In this document: in pieces, positions 1 through 8,533 of the stretch
Layout: each line of letters opens with the position of its first letter
Numbering within the stretch: the stretch's first letter is position 1
NCBI RefSeq assembly: GCF_003290125.1
Contig: NZ_QMKH01000001.1
Location: forward strand, 248,001 to 312,000
Direction: 5' to 3'
Source of the DNA: Microvirga flavescens
GTDB lineage: Bacteria; Pseudomonadota; Alphaproteobacteria; Rhizobiales; Beijerinckiaceae
DNA length: 64,000 bases
Made by a program: the position numbers and the translations under genes
The notes under the pieces: model-generated
The model's database searches: none
What the model was told of the DNA's origin: nothing
What the model saw: only the letters and a program-made list of their open reading frames with translations

Positions 1-271
1 CGAAACAGCGCTGGATGCTCGACGGGTTCGCATCGGAGAACGCGAGAAACTCGATCACCCGCTCCGGCGTAACCTCGTCGTAAACGGTCCTGAACTGGTC
101 GATGGCGCCCGCGGTGACGAGCGCCGATTCCCACTCGTTGGTGTGCGCCTCGTTATAGGCGATGGGCATGGAAGCCATGCGGTAGGCGACATCGAGAACG
201 CGCGCGGTGTTCTCCGCGCGCTCCACATAGCGGGAGAGCCAATACAGGCTGTCGGCGTCACGGCTCAGCAA
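1..271 (-). CDS. Alpha-E (DUF403) domain protein, partial (3' end outside window)
   Basis: N-terminal 90 residues of an alpha-E family protein. The frame reads MLSRDADSLYWLSRYVERAE at its start, the hallmark of this family (all-helical, usually about 310 aa), and it runs off the left edge of the window. The start is a TTG at 271, chosen because the family begins at exactly this motif and a GGAGG lies five bases upstream. The gene follows the ATP-grasp gene at 297 by 25 bp, the usual order for this pair. The family is of unknown biochemical role. It is generally found beside circularly permuted ATP-grasp enzymes and predicted to act in a peptide-ligation or peptide-tagging pathway, which is inference. 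Confidence 0.85.
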   Translation of the reverse strand, partial: MLSRDADSLYWLSRYVERAENTARVLDVAYRMASMPIAYNEAHTNEWESALVTAGAIDQFRTVYDEVTPERVIEFLAFSDANPSSIQRCF

Positions 272-296
272 GGACGCCTCCGCTCGCTCGCGTTCA

Positions 297-1721
297 TCAT
301 TCGCTCAACACCCACGTATCCTTCGTGCCGCCGCCCTGGCTCGAATTGACGACGAGCGAGCCTTCCGTCAGCGCGACCCGCGTCAGACCGCCCGGCACCA
401 GCCGCACCTTGTCGCTGCCCGTCAGCACGAAGGGCCGCAGGTCCACATGCCGCGGCGCAAGGCCGTTCTGCGTGAAGATCGGGCTCGTCGAGAGCGCGAG
501 AGTCGGCTGCGCGATGTAATTATCGGGCCGCGCCAGAACGCGGGCGCGGAATTGTTCGCGCGCATCCTTGGTGGCGTGCGGCCCGACGAGCATGCCGTAG
601 CCGCCCGATCCGTTGACCTCCTTCACCACCAGCTCGTGAAGGTTGTCGAGCACGTAAGCCAAAGCCTCCGGCTCGCGGCAGCGCCATGTGGGGACGTTCT
701 TGAGGATCGGCTCTTCGCCCGTATAGAAGCGCACGATGTCGGGCACGTAGCTGTAGAGCGCCTTGTCGTCGGCGACACCCGTTCCCGGCGCGTTGGCGAT
801 GGCGATGTTGCCCGCGCGGTAGGCTGCGATGAGACCCGGAACGCCGAGCGCGGAATCGGGACGGAACACCAGCGGATCGAGATACTCGTCATCGATGCGG
901 CTGTAGATTACATCGACGCGCTTCGGCCCTTCGGTGGTGCGCATGTAGACGACCTCGTCGCGCACGAAGAGATCGCGCCCCTCGACAAGCTCAACGCCCA
1001 TACGGTCCGCGAGGAAGCTGTGTTCATAATAGGCACTGTTGAAGGAGCCGGGCGTCAGCAGCACCACCGTCGGCGTGCGCGAGTCGCTGCGCCCCGCAAC
1101 GGACTTCAACGTTGCGAGAAGATCGTTGGCATAGTTCTCGATGGGCAGGATGCGCTGCATCGACATGAGTTCCGGGAACAGGCGCAGCATCACCTCCCGG
1201 TTCTCCAGCATGTAGGAGACGCCGGAGGGCGTGCGCAGGTTGTCCTCGAGAACGTAGAAATCCTCATCGTCCACGCGCACGATGTCGACGCCCGCCACCT
1301 GCACATAGACGCCGCCGCGCAGGTTCAGGCCGTTCATCTGCGGCCGGTAATAGGGATTTTGATAGACGAGTTCCGGCGGTACGATGCCGGCGCGCAGAAT
1401 CTCGCGCGGGCCGTAGATGTCCTTCAAGAACTGGTTGAGCGCCGAAACACGCTGTTCGAGACCGCGAGAGAGCCTCGCCCATTCACGCGCCGAGAGAATG
1501 CGCGGAATGATGTCGAAGGGGATCAGCCGCTCCTCCGCCTCCGCATTGCCATAGACCGCGAAGGTGATGCCGACCTTGCGGAACAAAAGCTCCGCTTCCT
1601 CGCTGCGGCGTTCGAGAAGGTCGGGCGGCACGGTGCCGAGCCATTCCCGCAACACCTTGTAGGCCGCGCGACCCTCGCCGTTGAGGCCGTTCATTTCGTC
1701 GAAAATCGCCCTTGTCGCCAC
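297..1721 (-). CDS. Circularly permuted ATP-grasp family protein (DUF404/DUF407 type)
   Basis: 474 aa, full length for the family. Recognisable family blocks are FDEMNG near the N-terminus, the stretch FAVYG...ERLIPFDIIPRI around residues 55-75, and conserved segments such as VEGRDL, RIDDEYLDPL and NGSGGYGMLVGP, which resemble the nucleotide-binding loops of permuted ATP-grasp ligases. The start is GTG at 1721. It sits directly upstream of the alpha-E gene, so the two are probably co-transcribed. Members are predicted carboxylate-amine/peptide ligases and the substrate is unknown. Family assignment is secure and function is inferred. Confidence 0.9.
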   Translation of the reverse strand: MATRAIFDEMNGLNGEGRAAYKVLREWLGTVPPDLLERRSEEAELLFRKVGITFAVYGNAEAEERLIPFDIIPRILSAREWARLSRGLEQRVSALNQFLKDIYGPREILRAGIVPPELVYQNPYYRPQMNGLNLRGGVYVQVAGVDIVRVDDEDFYVLEDNLRTPSGVSYMLENREVMLRLFPELMSMQRILPIENYANDLLATLKSVAGRSDSRTPTVVLLTPGSFNSAYYEHSFLADRMGVELVEGRDLFVRDEVVYMRTTEGPKRVDVIYSRIDDEYLDPLVFRPDSALGVPGLIAAYRAGNIAIANAPGTGVADDKALYSYVPDIVRFYTGEEPILKNVPTWRCREPEALAYVLDNLHELVVKEVNGSGGYGMLVGPHATKDAREQFRARVLARPDNYIAQPTLALSTSPIFTQNGLAPRHVDLRPFVLTGSDKVRLVPGGLTRVALTEGSLVVNSSQGGGTKDTWVLSE

Positions 1722-1877
1722 GACCTGCCAGCCGCCTTCTAAATGGGCAATCGCTTGCCGCTCGATCCCCGGAACGCATCTGGGATGAGCTTAGGTTTGC
1801 CGATTGCGCGTCAGCAAGCAAGCGGCGCGCACGAAACGGGCATCGCCTTGGCGAGAAAAGCGGCAAGTGCCCTTGCT

Positions 1878-2933
1878 TCAAGCAGATTGGCGGGGATCGG
1901 CGTCGAGGGCGAATTCGAGCAGCAGGGTACGCTGGAAGCGGCTGAAGTTGTTGTCCGAGATCAGGGTCACGATGGTGCGGCCTGCCTCCTGATGAAGCGC
2001 GAGGCCCTCCAGATTGTCGACCTGATGGGAGGGCTCGCTCTCGAACAGAACCGCGCCGTCCACGAGCGCACCGGGCCGGATCGCCGCGGCTTTCACCTGC
2101 CGCAGGCGGATGCCGAAGCCTTCCAGGAGAGAGACCTTGCGCTCAAGGAGGAGCATGTCCCCGTCGGGCAGAAAGTTCAGGTCGCTGACGGCGTAGCCCT
2201 GTGAGCGCAGGACCTTGAACAGCCCGCGTTGCGGACCGCTCAGGATGAAGCCCGACGTCGGCGCATCCTCACCATCGTGCGAGCGCTCCGACACCGCGAC
2301 GAGCGCCCCCGCCAGAGACGAGCGGGGCGGCGCGATGCCGATGGCCTCAAGGCCGCTGTTATGTGGCAGATCGGAGACCGCCTCGTTCAATTCACGCGGC
2401 AGGTTCAGGAGCCGTCCACGCGCGTTGATGCCACTCGCGGCCCAATCGAACCGCATCACGGCATGTTTTCGCTCGATGCCGATGAACGCGACGCCGTCGC
2501 CGAGCGCGAGGCTCTCCGTATCGTAGTAGCGGGTTCTCGCCAGCGGCTTGCCCTGCTCGTTGAGCACGGGCGCGAGCATTGCGTCTGTGAGCCCCGCGAG
2601 CTTGCCAGCCTGCGTCTCGATCCGCGCGCTCAGCCATTGCGCATTGTCGGCGATGGAGACGAGGCGCTGTCCGTCCGCCGAACGCCACAGGCCGGAGAAC
2701 CCGCCGAAACTCGGATCGGGCGAGCGAAGATCGAGGCCGGAGCGGAAGGTGAGCGCGCCGAAGCGTTGCCGTGCCGGCTCGGTGACGGAGAAGTGCTCGA
2801 TCCGCGTTGCTTCCACAACGAGCGACGTGGCGCCGTTTGCGGGCTTTGGCCGTGCGAGCGTTCTATCGACCAGCGCCGCCGAGGCAAGGGCGCTGCCGCC
2901 GCCGAGAAGAAAGCCGCGCCGCGAGAGCTTCAT
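1878..2933 (-). CDS. Esterase-like activity of phytase family protein, Tat-exported
   Basis: 351 aa. The N-terminus has a twin-arginine signal (SRRGFLLGGGSAL) followed by an Ala-rich stretch ending near ALVDRTLA, so the product is expected in the periplasm after folding. The body resembles the phytase-like/esterase-like beta-propeller domain (DUF4394/PF13449 type): FGGFSGLWRS, YYDTESLAL, NSGLEAIGI and DNLEGLAL mark the repeated blades. Members of the family often carry annotations as phytase or SdiA-regulated but few have been tested, so phosphatase activity here is only a family prediction. It follows cobT by 27 bp on the same strand and may be read from the cobS-cobT transcript. Nothing ties it to cobalamin. 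Confidence 0.8.
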   Translation of the reverse strand: MKLSRRGFLLGGGSALASAALVDRTLARPKPANGATSLVVEATRIEHFSVTEPARQRFGALTFRSGLDLRSPDPSFGGFSGLWRSADGQRLVSIADNAQWLSARIETQAGKLAGLTDAMLAPVLNEQGKPLARTRYYDTESLALGDGVAFIGIERKHAVMRFDWAASGINARGRLLNLPRELNEAVSDLPHNSGLEAIGIAPPRSSLAGALVAVSERSHDGEDAPTSGFILSGPQRGLFKVLRSQGYAVSDLNFLPDGDMLLLERKVSLLEGFGIRLRQVKAAAIRPGALVDGAVLFESEPSHQVDNLEGLALHQEAGRTIVTLISDNNFSRFQRTLLLEFALDADPRQSA

Positions 2934-2960
2934 GCGCGCACCCGTTGCGGTGTGGCCGCT

Positions 2961-4856
2961 TTAGGCATGCAGGCGGCGGCGCGGAGCGCGCGCCATCGTC
3001 GGCGGCGTCTCTTCGAAGAGTTCGGCGAGCTTTTCCGTCATCACGCCGCCGAGTTCCTCCGCATCGACGATGGTGACGGCGCGGCGGTAATAGCGCGTCA
3101 CGTCATGCCCAATGCCGATGGCGATGAGCTCGACCGGCGAGCGGGTTTCGATCTCCTCGATGACATGGCGCAGATGCCGCTCGAGATAGTTGCCGGGATT
3201 GACGGAGAGCGTGGAGTCATCCACCGGCGCGCCGTCGGAAATCACCATCAGGATGCGCCGCTGCTCGGGCCGCGCGAGCAGGCGCTTATGCGCCCAATCG
3301 AGAGCCTCGCCGTCGATGTTCTCCTTCAGGAGACCCTCGCGCATCATCAGCCCGAGATTTTTGCGCGCGCGCCGCCACGGTGCATCGGCGGATTTATAGA
3401 TGATGTGGCGCAGATCGTTGAGACGGCCGGGATTGGCGGGCTTGCCGCTCTGCAGCCATTGCTCGCGCGACTGGCCGCCCTTCCAGGCGCGGGTGGTGAA
3501 GCCCAGAATCTCGGCCTTCACGCCGCAGCGTTCCAGCGTGCGCGCGAGAATATCGGCGCAGGTCGCCGCAACCGTGATCGGGCGTCCGCGCATCGAGCCG
3601 GAATTGTCGATCAGCAGCGTCACCACCGTGTCGCGGAAATTCGTATCCTGCTCGTGCTTGAAGGACAGCGGCTGGAACGGGTCCATGATGATGCGCGGCA
3701 GGCGCACCGGATCGAGCATTCCCTCTTCGAGGTCGAATTCCCACGCGCGGTTCTGCTGCGCGAGGAGACGCCGCTGCAAACGGTTGGCGAGACGCCCCAC
3801 CACGCCCTGCAGGTTCGCGAGCTGCTTGTCGAGATAAGCGCGAAGCCGCGTCAGCTCGTCGGCATCGCAGAGATCCTCGGCGTGGACGACCTCATCGAAC
3901 TTATGCGTGAAGGCCTTGTAGTCGGGTCCGCGCGGCTCGTTGGAGCGGGAGGACGGCGGACGCCAGGCTTCGCCCGCATCCTCCGCATCGGCCTCGTCCA
4001 TCTCGTCCGGCCATTCGTCGGAGGAGCCTTCCGCGTCCTCCTGCGTGCCGTCCTCGACGTCGTCCGTGGAATCCTCGCTCACTTCGGTTTCGGCGCGGTC
4101 GCCTTGAGCCTGCTGCTCGCTTTCGCCCTCGCCTTCCTGCTGCTCCTGCTCGGACTCGTTTTCCTCGTCGTTCTCATCCTCGTCCGCCTCAGCGGAGGAT
4201 TCATCGCCCATGTCGAGAGAGGAAAGAAGATCGCGGACGCCGCGCGCGAAGTCGCGCTGGTTCTCGATGCGCTTGAGCAAGCCGTCGAGATCCGCGCCCG
4301 CGCGGTCCTCGATGAAATCGCGCCAGAGATCGACGATCCGGGCAGCGGCAACCGGCGGCTTTTCACCGGTCAGGCGCTCGCGCACCATGAGGGCGACGGC
4401 ATCTTCCAGCGGCGCGTCCGCGCGGTCGGTGATGTCCTCAAACTTGCCGCCGCGATGATAACGGTCGTCCAGCATCGCGGTGATGTTGGAGGCAACGCCC
4501 CTCATGCGGCGCGAGCCGATGGATTCCACGCGCGCCTGCTCGACAGCATCGAAAACCGCACGCGCCGCCTGGCCTTCCGGCGCGAGGCGGCGATGGAGAG
4601 CGGCATCATGACAGGCGAGCTTCAGCGCCATCGAATCCGCCTGCCCGCGCAGGATCGCCACATCGTGAGAGGAAAGCTTGCGCGGCGGCTCGGGTAGACG
4701 CGCCTTGTCGCCCATGAGCGCGGGACGGTCGGAGGCGAAGGTGACCTCGAGATCCTGCTTGCGCGCAATCGCCTTCATGCAAGCGGCGATGGAGCGCTTC
4801 AGCGGCTCCGCCGGCGCTTCCTTCTTCTCACCTGGCTTGCGGTTCGAGATGGACAT
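2961..4856 (-). CDS. cobT: Aerobic cobaltochelatase subunit CobT
   Basis: 631 aa, normal for CobT. With CobS it forms the AAA+/VWA motor that, together with CobN, inserts cobalt into hydrogenobyrinic acid a,c-diamide in the aerobic cobalamin route. The N-terminal region is followed by a very acidic linker (about residues 213-295, mostly D/E/S/Q) and a C-terminal von Willebrand A domain with the MIDAS motif DNSGS near residue 417 and a later [13 protein letters not shown] at 4856 is preferred over the in-frame TTG at 4868 because GAAGG lies five to six bases before it. cobS lies upstream across a palindromic repeat. cobN is not in the window. Confidence 0.96.
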   Translation of the reverse strand: MSISNRKPGEKKEAPAEPLKRSIAACMKAIARKQDLEVTFASDRPALMGDKARLPEPPRKLSSHDVAILRGQADSMALKLACHDAALHRRLAPEGQAARAVFDAVEQARVESIGSRRMRGVASNITAMLDDRYHRGGKFEDITDRADAPLEDAVALMVRERLTGEKPPVAAARIVDLWRDFIEDRAGADLDGLLKRIENQRDFARGVRDLLSSLDMGDESSAEADEDENDEENESEQEQQEGEGESEQQAQGDRAETEVSEDSTDDVEDGTQEDAEGSSDEWPDEMDEADAEDAGEAWRPPSSRSNEPRGPDYKAFTHKFDEVVHAEDLCDADELTRLRAYLDKQLANLQGVVGRLANRLQRRLLAQQNRAWEFDLEEGMLDPVRLPRIIMDPFQPLSFKHEQDTNFRDTVVTLLIDNSGSMRGRPITVAATCADILARTLERCGVKAEILGFTTRAWKGGQSREQWLQSGKPANPGRLNDLRHIIYKSADAPWRRARKNLGLMMREGLLKENIDGEALDWAHKRLLARPEQRRILMVISDGAPVDDSTLSVNPGNYLERHLRHVIEEIETRSPVELIAIGIGHDVTRYYRRAVTIVDAEELGGVMTEKLAELFEETPPTMARAPRRRLHA

Positions 4857-4870
4857 GACGACCTTCAATC

Positions 4871-4968
4871 CGTCATCCCGGCCGAAGCGAAGCGCAGAGC
4901 CGGGATCGCTTATACCAGTGAACCGTCAAACGATCCCGGATCGCATCTGCGATGCGCCCAGGATGACG
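4871..4968. repeat. Intergenic palindromic repeat between cobS and cobT
   Basis: An imperfect inverted repeat begins CGTCATCCCGGCCGAAGCG and ends near GCGCCCAGGATGACG, with GCCGGGATCG / CGATCCCGGATCG arms inside. This matches a widespread Rhizobiales intergenic repeat class (known from many genomes). It nearly fills the cobS-cobT gap and could form a stem in the transcript, affecting the cobS:cobT ratio. That effect is inference. Confidence 0.75.
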
Positions 4969-4976
4969 TCCGATGG

Positions 4977-5969
4977 CTACGACAACGCGATATTCACCGC
5001 GCTCTCCGGCAGATCCTTGCCGAAGCAGCGCTGGTAGAACTCCGCGACGAGCGCGCGTTCCAGTTCGTCGCACTTGTTGAGGAAGGTGACGCGGAAGGCG
5101 AAGCCCGTGTCGCCGAAGATCTCGGCGTTCTCGGCCCAGGTGATGACCGTGCGCGGGCTCATGACGGTGGAGAGATCGCCGTTCATGAAGGCGCTGCGGG
5201 TGAGATCCGCCACGCGCACCATCTTGTTGACGATGTCGCGGCCCTCGTCGCCGTTCTGGTAGTGCTTCGCCTTGGAGAGGACGATGTCCACTTCCTTGTC
5301 GTGCGGCAGGTAGTTGAGTGTGGTGACGATGGACCAGCGGTCCATCTGGCCCTGGTTGATCTGCTGCGTGCCGTGATAGAGGCCCGACGTGTCGCCAAGG
5401 CCCACCGTGTTGGCGGTCGCGAACAGGCGGAAGGCGGGATGCGGCTTGATCACGCGCTTCTGGTCGAGAAGCGTGAGCTTGCCCGATTGCTCCAGCACGC
5501 GCTGGATCACGAACATCACGTCCGGACGGCCCGCGTCGTACTCGTCGAACACCAGCGCCACGTTGTGCTGCAGCGCCCAGGGGAGAATGCCGTCCTGGAA
5601 GGCGGTGACCTGCTTGCCGTCCTGCAGCACGATGGCGTCCTTACCGACGAGATCGATACGCGAGACGTGGCTGTCGAGGTTGACGCGCACGCACGGCCAG
5701 TTGAGGCGCGCGGCGACCTGCTCGATATGGGTCGACTTACCCGTGCCGTGATAGCCGGTGATCATGACGCGGCGGTTGCGCGCGAAGCCCGCCAGAATGG
5801 CGAGGGTCGTCTCGCGGTCGAAGAGATAATCCGGGTCGAGATCCGGCACATGCTCGTCCGATTGCGAAAAGGCCGGCACCTCCAGATCCGAGTCGATGCC
5901 GAAGACCTGTCGCACGGACACCTTCATGTCCGGCAGGAGGGTCGAAGTCTCGGTTGCTGATGCCTGCAT
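4977..5969 (-). CDS. cobS: Aerobic cobaltochelatase subunit CobS
   Basis: 330 aa AAA+ ATPase of the MoxR-related CobS family. Walker A is GYHGTGKST (about residues 72-80), Walker B is ALVFDEYD (about 138-145), and sensor region [16 protein letters not shown] follows. The N-terminus [20 protein letters not shown] is typical of CobS. It forms hexameric rings that power CobT/CobN-mediated cobalt insertion in the cytoplasm. It sits immediately upstream of cobT. No cobalamin riboswitch is recognisable in the 185 bp before it, so regulation by B12 is not indicated by sequence. Confidence 0.97.
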   Translation of the reverse strand: MQASATETSTLLPDMKVSVRQVFGIDSDLEVPAFSQSDEHVPDLDPDYLFDRETTLAILAGFARNRRVMITGYHGTGKSTHIEQVAARLNWPCVRVNLDSHVSRIDLVGKDAIVLQDGKQVTAFQDGILPWALQHNVALVFDEYDAGRPDVMFVIQRVLEQSGKLTLLDQKRVIKPHPAFRLFATANTVGLGDTSGLYHGTQQINQGQMDRWSIVTTLNYLPHDKEVDIVLSKAKHYQNGDEGRDIVNKMVRVADLTRSAFMNGDLSTVMSPRTVITWAENAEIFGDTGFAFRVTFLNKCDELERALVAEFYQRCFGKDLPESAVNIALS

Positions 5970-6154
5970 AGGGGCCTCTCGGGTTCAATCTCGTTCAAAC
6001 GGTGCTTCAGGTTTCTTAAACATCAAGCCGGTCAGGCGCAAATTCCTTCGCGTGTCCATTTAGCCGGCTTCTTAGTTAGAGTGGCGGTTTGCGGGCCGGA
6101 TTTGCACTCCGAATCCGGAGGGAGCTCGGTATCCGCTTGTTCCGACTGCGCTTT

Positions 6155-6781
6155 TTAGCACAACCCGGCGCTTTTGAGCGTGTCATGCGCCTTGATGATG
6201 TCCCGCAGCCTCTCCTCGAAGGAGCGGTCGCCGCCATTGGCGTCGGGGTGGAACTGCTTCACCAGCGCCTTGTACTGCGCCTTGATCGCAGGCCCGTCCG
6301 CATTCTCGTCGAGGCCGAGTACGTCGAGGGCACGCTTCGCGGCGCCCGTGTAGCGGGGCTTTCTCGGCTCCGGCGGGGCCGCCCGACGGCGGCGCGCCTG
6401 GGTGAAGTCCTGCCCGCGTAGGATGCCCAGCGGGTCGAAGTAAGCCCAGTCCCGCGTCTGCGACGCAGCGTCGGCTCCCTGTCCGCTGGTGTTGACGCCC
6501 ATCACCCGCGTCGGGCGGTGCCCCGTCAGCGCGTCCTTCTGGTACGCCGCCAGCGCCGAATCGGACATGCCGTCGAAATAGTTGTACGAGGCGTTGTAGG
6601 CCCGCACATGCTCGAGGCAGAAACGCCAGTATTGTCCTTCTCGGTTGCGCCCCTTGGGCGCACGGTGCTCGCCCGGAGCCGCGCAGCCCGGATGCTCGCA
6701 ACCCGGCCCCTTGGCCTCACGAGGCTCATCGGCGGTCGGTTTGATGCGGATGCGGTCGAACAAAGGCGAGTTGAGATCCAT
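6155..6781 (-). CDS. J-domain protein with Cys/His-rich N-terminus
   Basis: 208 aa. The J-domain is at the C-terminus (about residues 143-206), with HPD in KQFHPDANGGD, rather than at the N-terminus as in DnaJ. The N-terminal third has C28, H30, C33, H39, C55 and H58 in a spacing that could bind a metal. This protein type is common in alphaproteobacteria just upstream of cobS. Through HPD it should stimulate an Hsp70 (DnaK/HscA), but the client is unknown. It is divergent from the bolA gene at 6870, 88 bp away. J-domain call is firm. Metal binding is inference. Confidence 0.88.
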   Translation of the reverse strand: MDLNSPLFDRIRIKPTADEPREAKGPGCEHPGCAAPGEHRAPKGRNREGQYWRFCLEHVRAYNASYNYFDGMSDSALAAYQKDALTGHRPTRVMGVNTSGQGADAASQTRDWAYFDPLGILRGQDFTQARRRRAAPPEPRKPRYTGAAKRALDVLGLDENADGPAIKAQYKALVKQFHPDANGGDRSFEERLRDIIKAHDTLKSAGLC

Positions 6782-6869
6782 GATGCAACGATTATGAGTG
6801 GGCTTTAAACCATAGCCAAGGCCTTAGCGCTTTTCGCCGCAGACCCGTTCAAAAAGGCTTACATTTCAC

Positions 6870-7136
6870 ATGACCTTGACCGACTGGATCACCCAAACCT
6901 TGCAGGAGCGCCTGCAGCCGATCGAACTCATCGTAACCGACGAGTCGCACAAACACCACGGGCATTCGGGATGGCGCGAGGGCGGCGAAACTCATTTCCG
7001 TCTTCATATCGTGTCGGAAGCGTTCATCGGCAAGGGACGCGTCGAGCGTCACCGTCTCGTGAACGAGGTGTTGAAGGACGCTTTCGCCCGCGGCCTGCAC
7101 GCCCTCGCCATTCAGGCGAAGGCGCCGGGGGAGTAG
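6870..7136 (+). CDS. BolA family protein
   Basis: 88 aa, full length for BolA/IbaG proteins. The class II KH-like fold is recognisable from LQPIELIVTDESHKHHGH, ETHFRLHIVSEAF and RHRLVNEVLKD. Conserved histidines of the HKHHGH loop and the RHRLV segment are the positions that ligate Fe-S clusters with monothiol glutaredoxins in characterised BolA proteins. It is divergent from the J-domain gene and convergent with the thiolase. Role in Fe-S/iron signalling or envelope stress is by family only. Confidence 0.93.
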   Translation: MTLTDWITQTLQERLQPIELIVTDESHKHHGHSGWREGGETHFRLHIVSEAFIGKGRVERHRLVNEVLKDAFARGLHALAIQAKAPGE

Positions 7137-7148
7137 CAGCCTCCGCTG

Positions 7149-8315
7149 CTACTTGATTCGCTCGAGCACGCTCACGTAATTCGCGACGGCGGCGCCGCCC
7201 ATGTTGAAGATGCCGCCGAGCACCGGGTTGCGCACCTGAATGCCGCCGGCTTCGCCGCAGAGCTGCATGGCGGAAAGCGCGTGCATCGAAACGCCCGTCG
7301 CGCCGATGGGGTGCCCCTTCGCTTTCAGTCCACCGGAGGGATTCACCGGCAACTTGCCGTCACGGTTCGTCCAGCCTTCCTTGACCGCGATCGCGCCCTC
7401 GCCCGGTTTCGTCAGGCCCATCGCCTCGTATTCGATGAGCTCGGCGATGGTGAAGCAATCATGCGTCTCCACGAAGGAGAGATCGCCGAGCGCAACACCC
7501 GCTTGCGCAAGCGCACGCCGCCACGCTTCCGCACAACCCTCGAACTGCACGATGTCGCGCTTCGACATGGGCAGAAAATCCTGCGCATGTGCCGTCGCGC
7601 GGAACGCCACCGCGCGCTTCATGCGCAGCGCCGTCTCTGTATCCGCGATAACGAGCGCTGCTGCGCCGTCCGACACGAGCGAGCAATCGGTGCGCTTTAA
7701 AGGCCCCGCGACGAAAGGATTCTTTTCGCTCTCGGTGCGGCAGAATTCGAAGCCGAGATCCTTGCGCATCTGCGCATAGGGATTGTCGACGCCGTTCTTG
7801 TGGTTCTTCGCTGCGATCAGCGCCAGCGCATCGGATTGATCGCCATAGCGCTGGAAGTAGAGCCCGGCGATCTTGCCGAACACGCCGGCAAAACCGCCTT
7901 GGGTTCCGCCGTCCTCAGGCAGATATGAAGCCTTCAGCAGGATGTTGCCGATCTCAGGCCCCGGCGTCGTCGTCATCTGCTCGACGCCGACCACGAGCAC
8001 GGTTCTGGCCCGCTTCGCCTCGATGGTCTTGATCGCCTGATGCACAGCGGCTGAACCGGTGGCGCAGGCATTCTCCACCCGCGTCGCGGGCTTGAAGCGA
8101 AACTGGTCGCTCGCCTGAAAAACCAGCGAGGCCGTGAATTCCTGCTGCGAGAAGCCGCCGTTGAAATGGCCGAGCACCACCTCGTCCACATCCTCCGGCC
8201 CGATTCCGGCATGATCCAGAGCGTCCTTGGTGACACGCACGATCAGGCTCTCGACCGTCTCCGTGTCATGCTTTCCGAAGGGCGTATGCGCCCACCCGAC
8301 GATGCAGGCCGTCAT
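7149..8315 (-). CDS. Thiolase family protein (acetyl-CoA acetyltransferase, SCP-x-like branch)
   Basis: 388 aa. The nucleophilic cysteine lies in ENACATGSAAVHQA (about residue 86), and the C-terminal part holds the ETHDCFT and GGLKAKGHPIGATG blocks. The catalytic His is in GHPIGATG. The C-terminal second cysteine block of classical degradative thiolases (CGGG) is replaced by VLGGIFNMGGAAV, as in the SCP-x/thiolase-like branch, so activity as a biosynthetic or beta-oxidation thiolase cannot be assumed. It stands alone with no acyl-CoA genes next to it and is convergent with bolA (12 bp). Confidence 0.88.
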   Translation of the reverse strand: MTACIVGWAHTPFGKHDTETVESLIVRVTKDALDHAGIGPEDVDEVVLGHFNGGFSQQEFTASLVFQASDQFRFKPATRVENACATGSAAVHQAIKTIEAKRARTVLVVGVEQMTTTPGPEIGNILLKASYLPEDGGTQGGFAGVFGKIAGLYFQRYGDQSDALALIAAKNHKNGVDNPYAQMRKDLGFEFCRTESEKNPFVAGPLKRTDCSLVSDGAAALVIADTETALRMKRAVAFRATAHAQDFLPMSKRDIVQFEGCAEAWRRALAQAGVALGDLSFVETHDCFTIAELIEYEAMGLTKPGEGAIAVKEGWTNRDGKLPVNPSGGLKAKGHPIGATGVSMHALSAMQLCGEAGGIQVRNPVLGGIFNMGGAAVANYVSVLERIK

Positions 8316-8440
8316 CGGCGTTTTCCTCCACGATGATTATTGCCCTCAAGATGGGGCTGTTCGGGAAAAGCGGCAAGCGGACGAAGGTCGGAGGCAGGAA
8401 TAGCGCGGCGACAGGCGGCATTCAGCCGCCCAAAATGAAC

Positions 8441-8476
8441 CAGCCCGGCGCGCCAAGAGCGACACCGGGCTGTTTT
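8441..8476 (+). terminator. Hairpin CAGCCCGG/CCGGGCTG followed by TTTT
   Basis: Arms at 8441-8448 and 8465-8472 are perfectly complementary, followed on the plus strand by TTTT. It lies in the gap between the thiolase start and the oxygenase stop. On the plus strand no gene precedes it closely, so it may instead be a second stop signal for minus-strand transcripts. Confidence 0.4.
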
Positions 8477-8484
8477 CGGAAGAT

Positions 8485-8528
8485 AAACTGTGTGGGCTGG
8501 CCTCGCAAAAAGCCAGGCTCACACAGTT
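8485..8528 (-). terminator. Long hairpin just after the 2OG-oxygenase stop codon
   Basis: AAACTGTGTG...GGCTGGC and GCCAGGC...CACACAGTTT form a stem of about 17 pairs with one bulge and a short A-rich loop, beginning five bases after the TAG at 8534-8536. There is only a weak T-run after it in the minus direction, so a rho-independent terminator or an mRNA 3' stabiliser are both possible. Confidence 0.5.
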
Positions 8529-8533
8529 TCTGA

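Noticed and set aside
2229..4697. 822-codon open frame opposite cobT and the phytase-like gene
   Set aside because: Spans two clearly coding genes on the other strand and has no recognisable domain.
5970..6154. Cobalamin riboswitch before cobS
   Set aside because: No B12 box is visible.
8333..8533. 66-codon open frame between the thiolase and oxygenase genes
   Set aside because: Consists largely of two hairpins and has no coding features.
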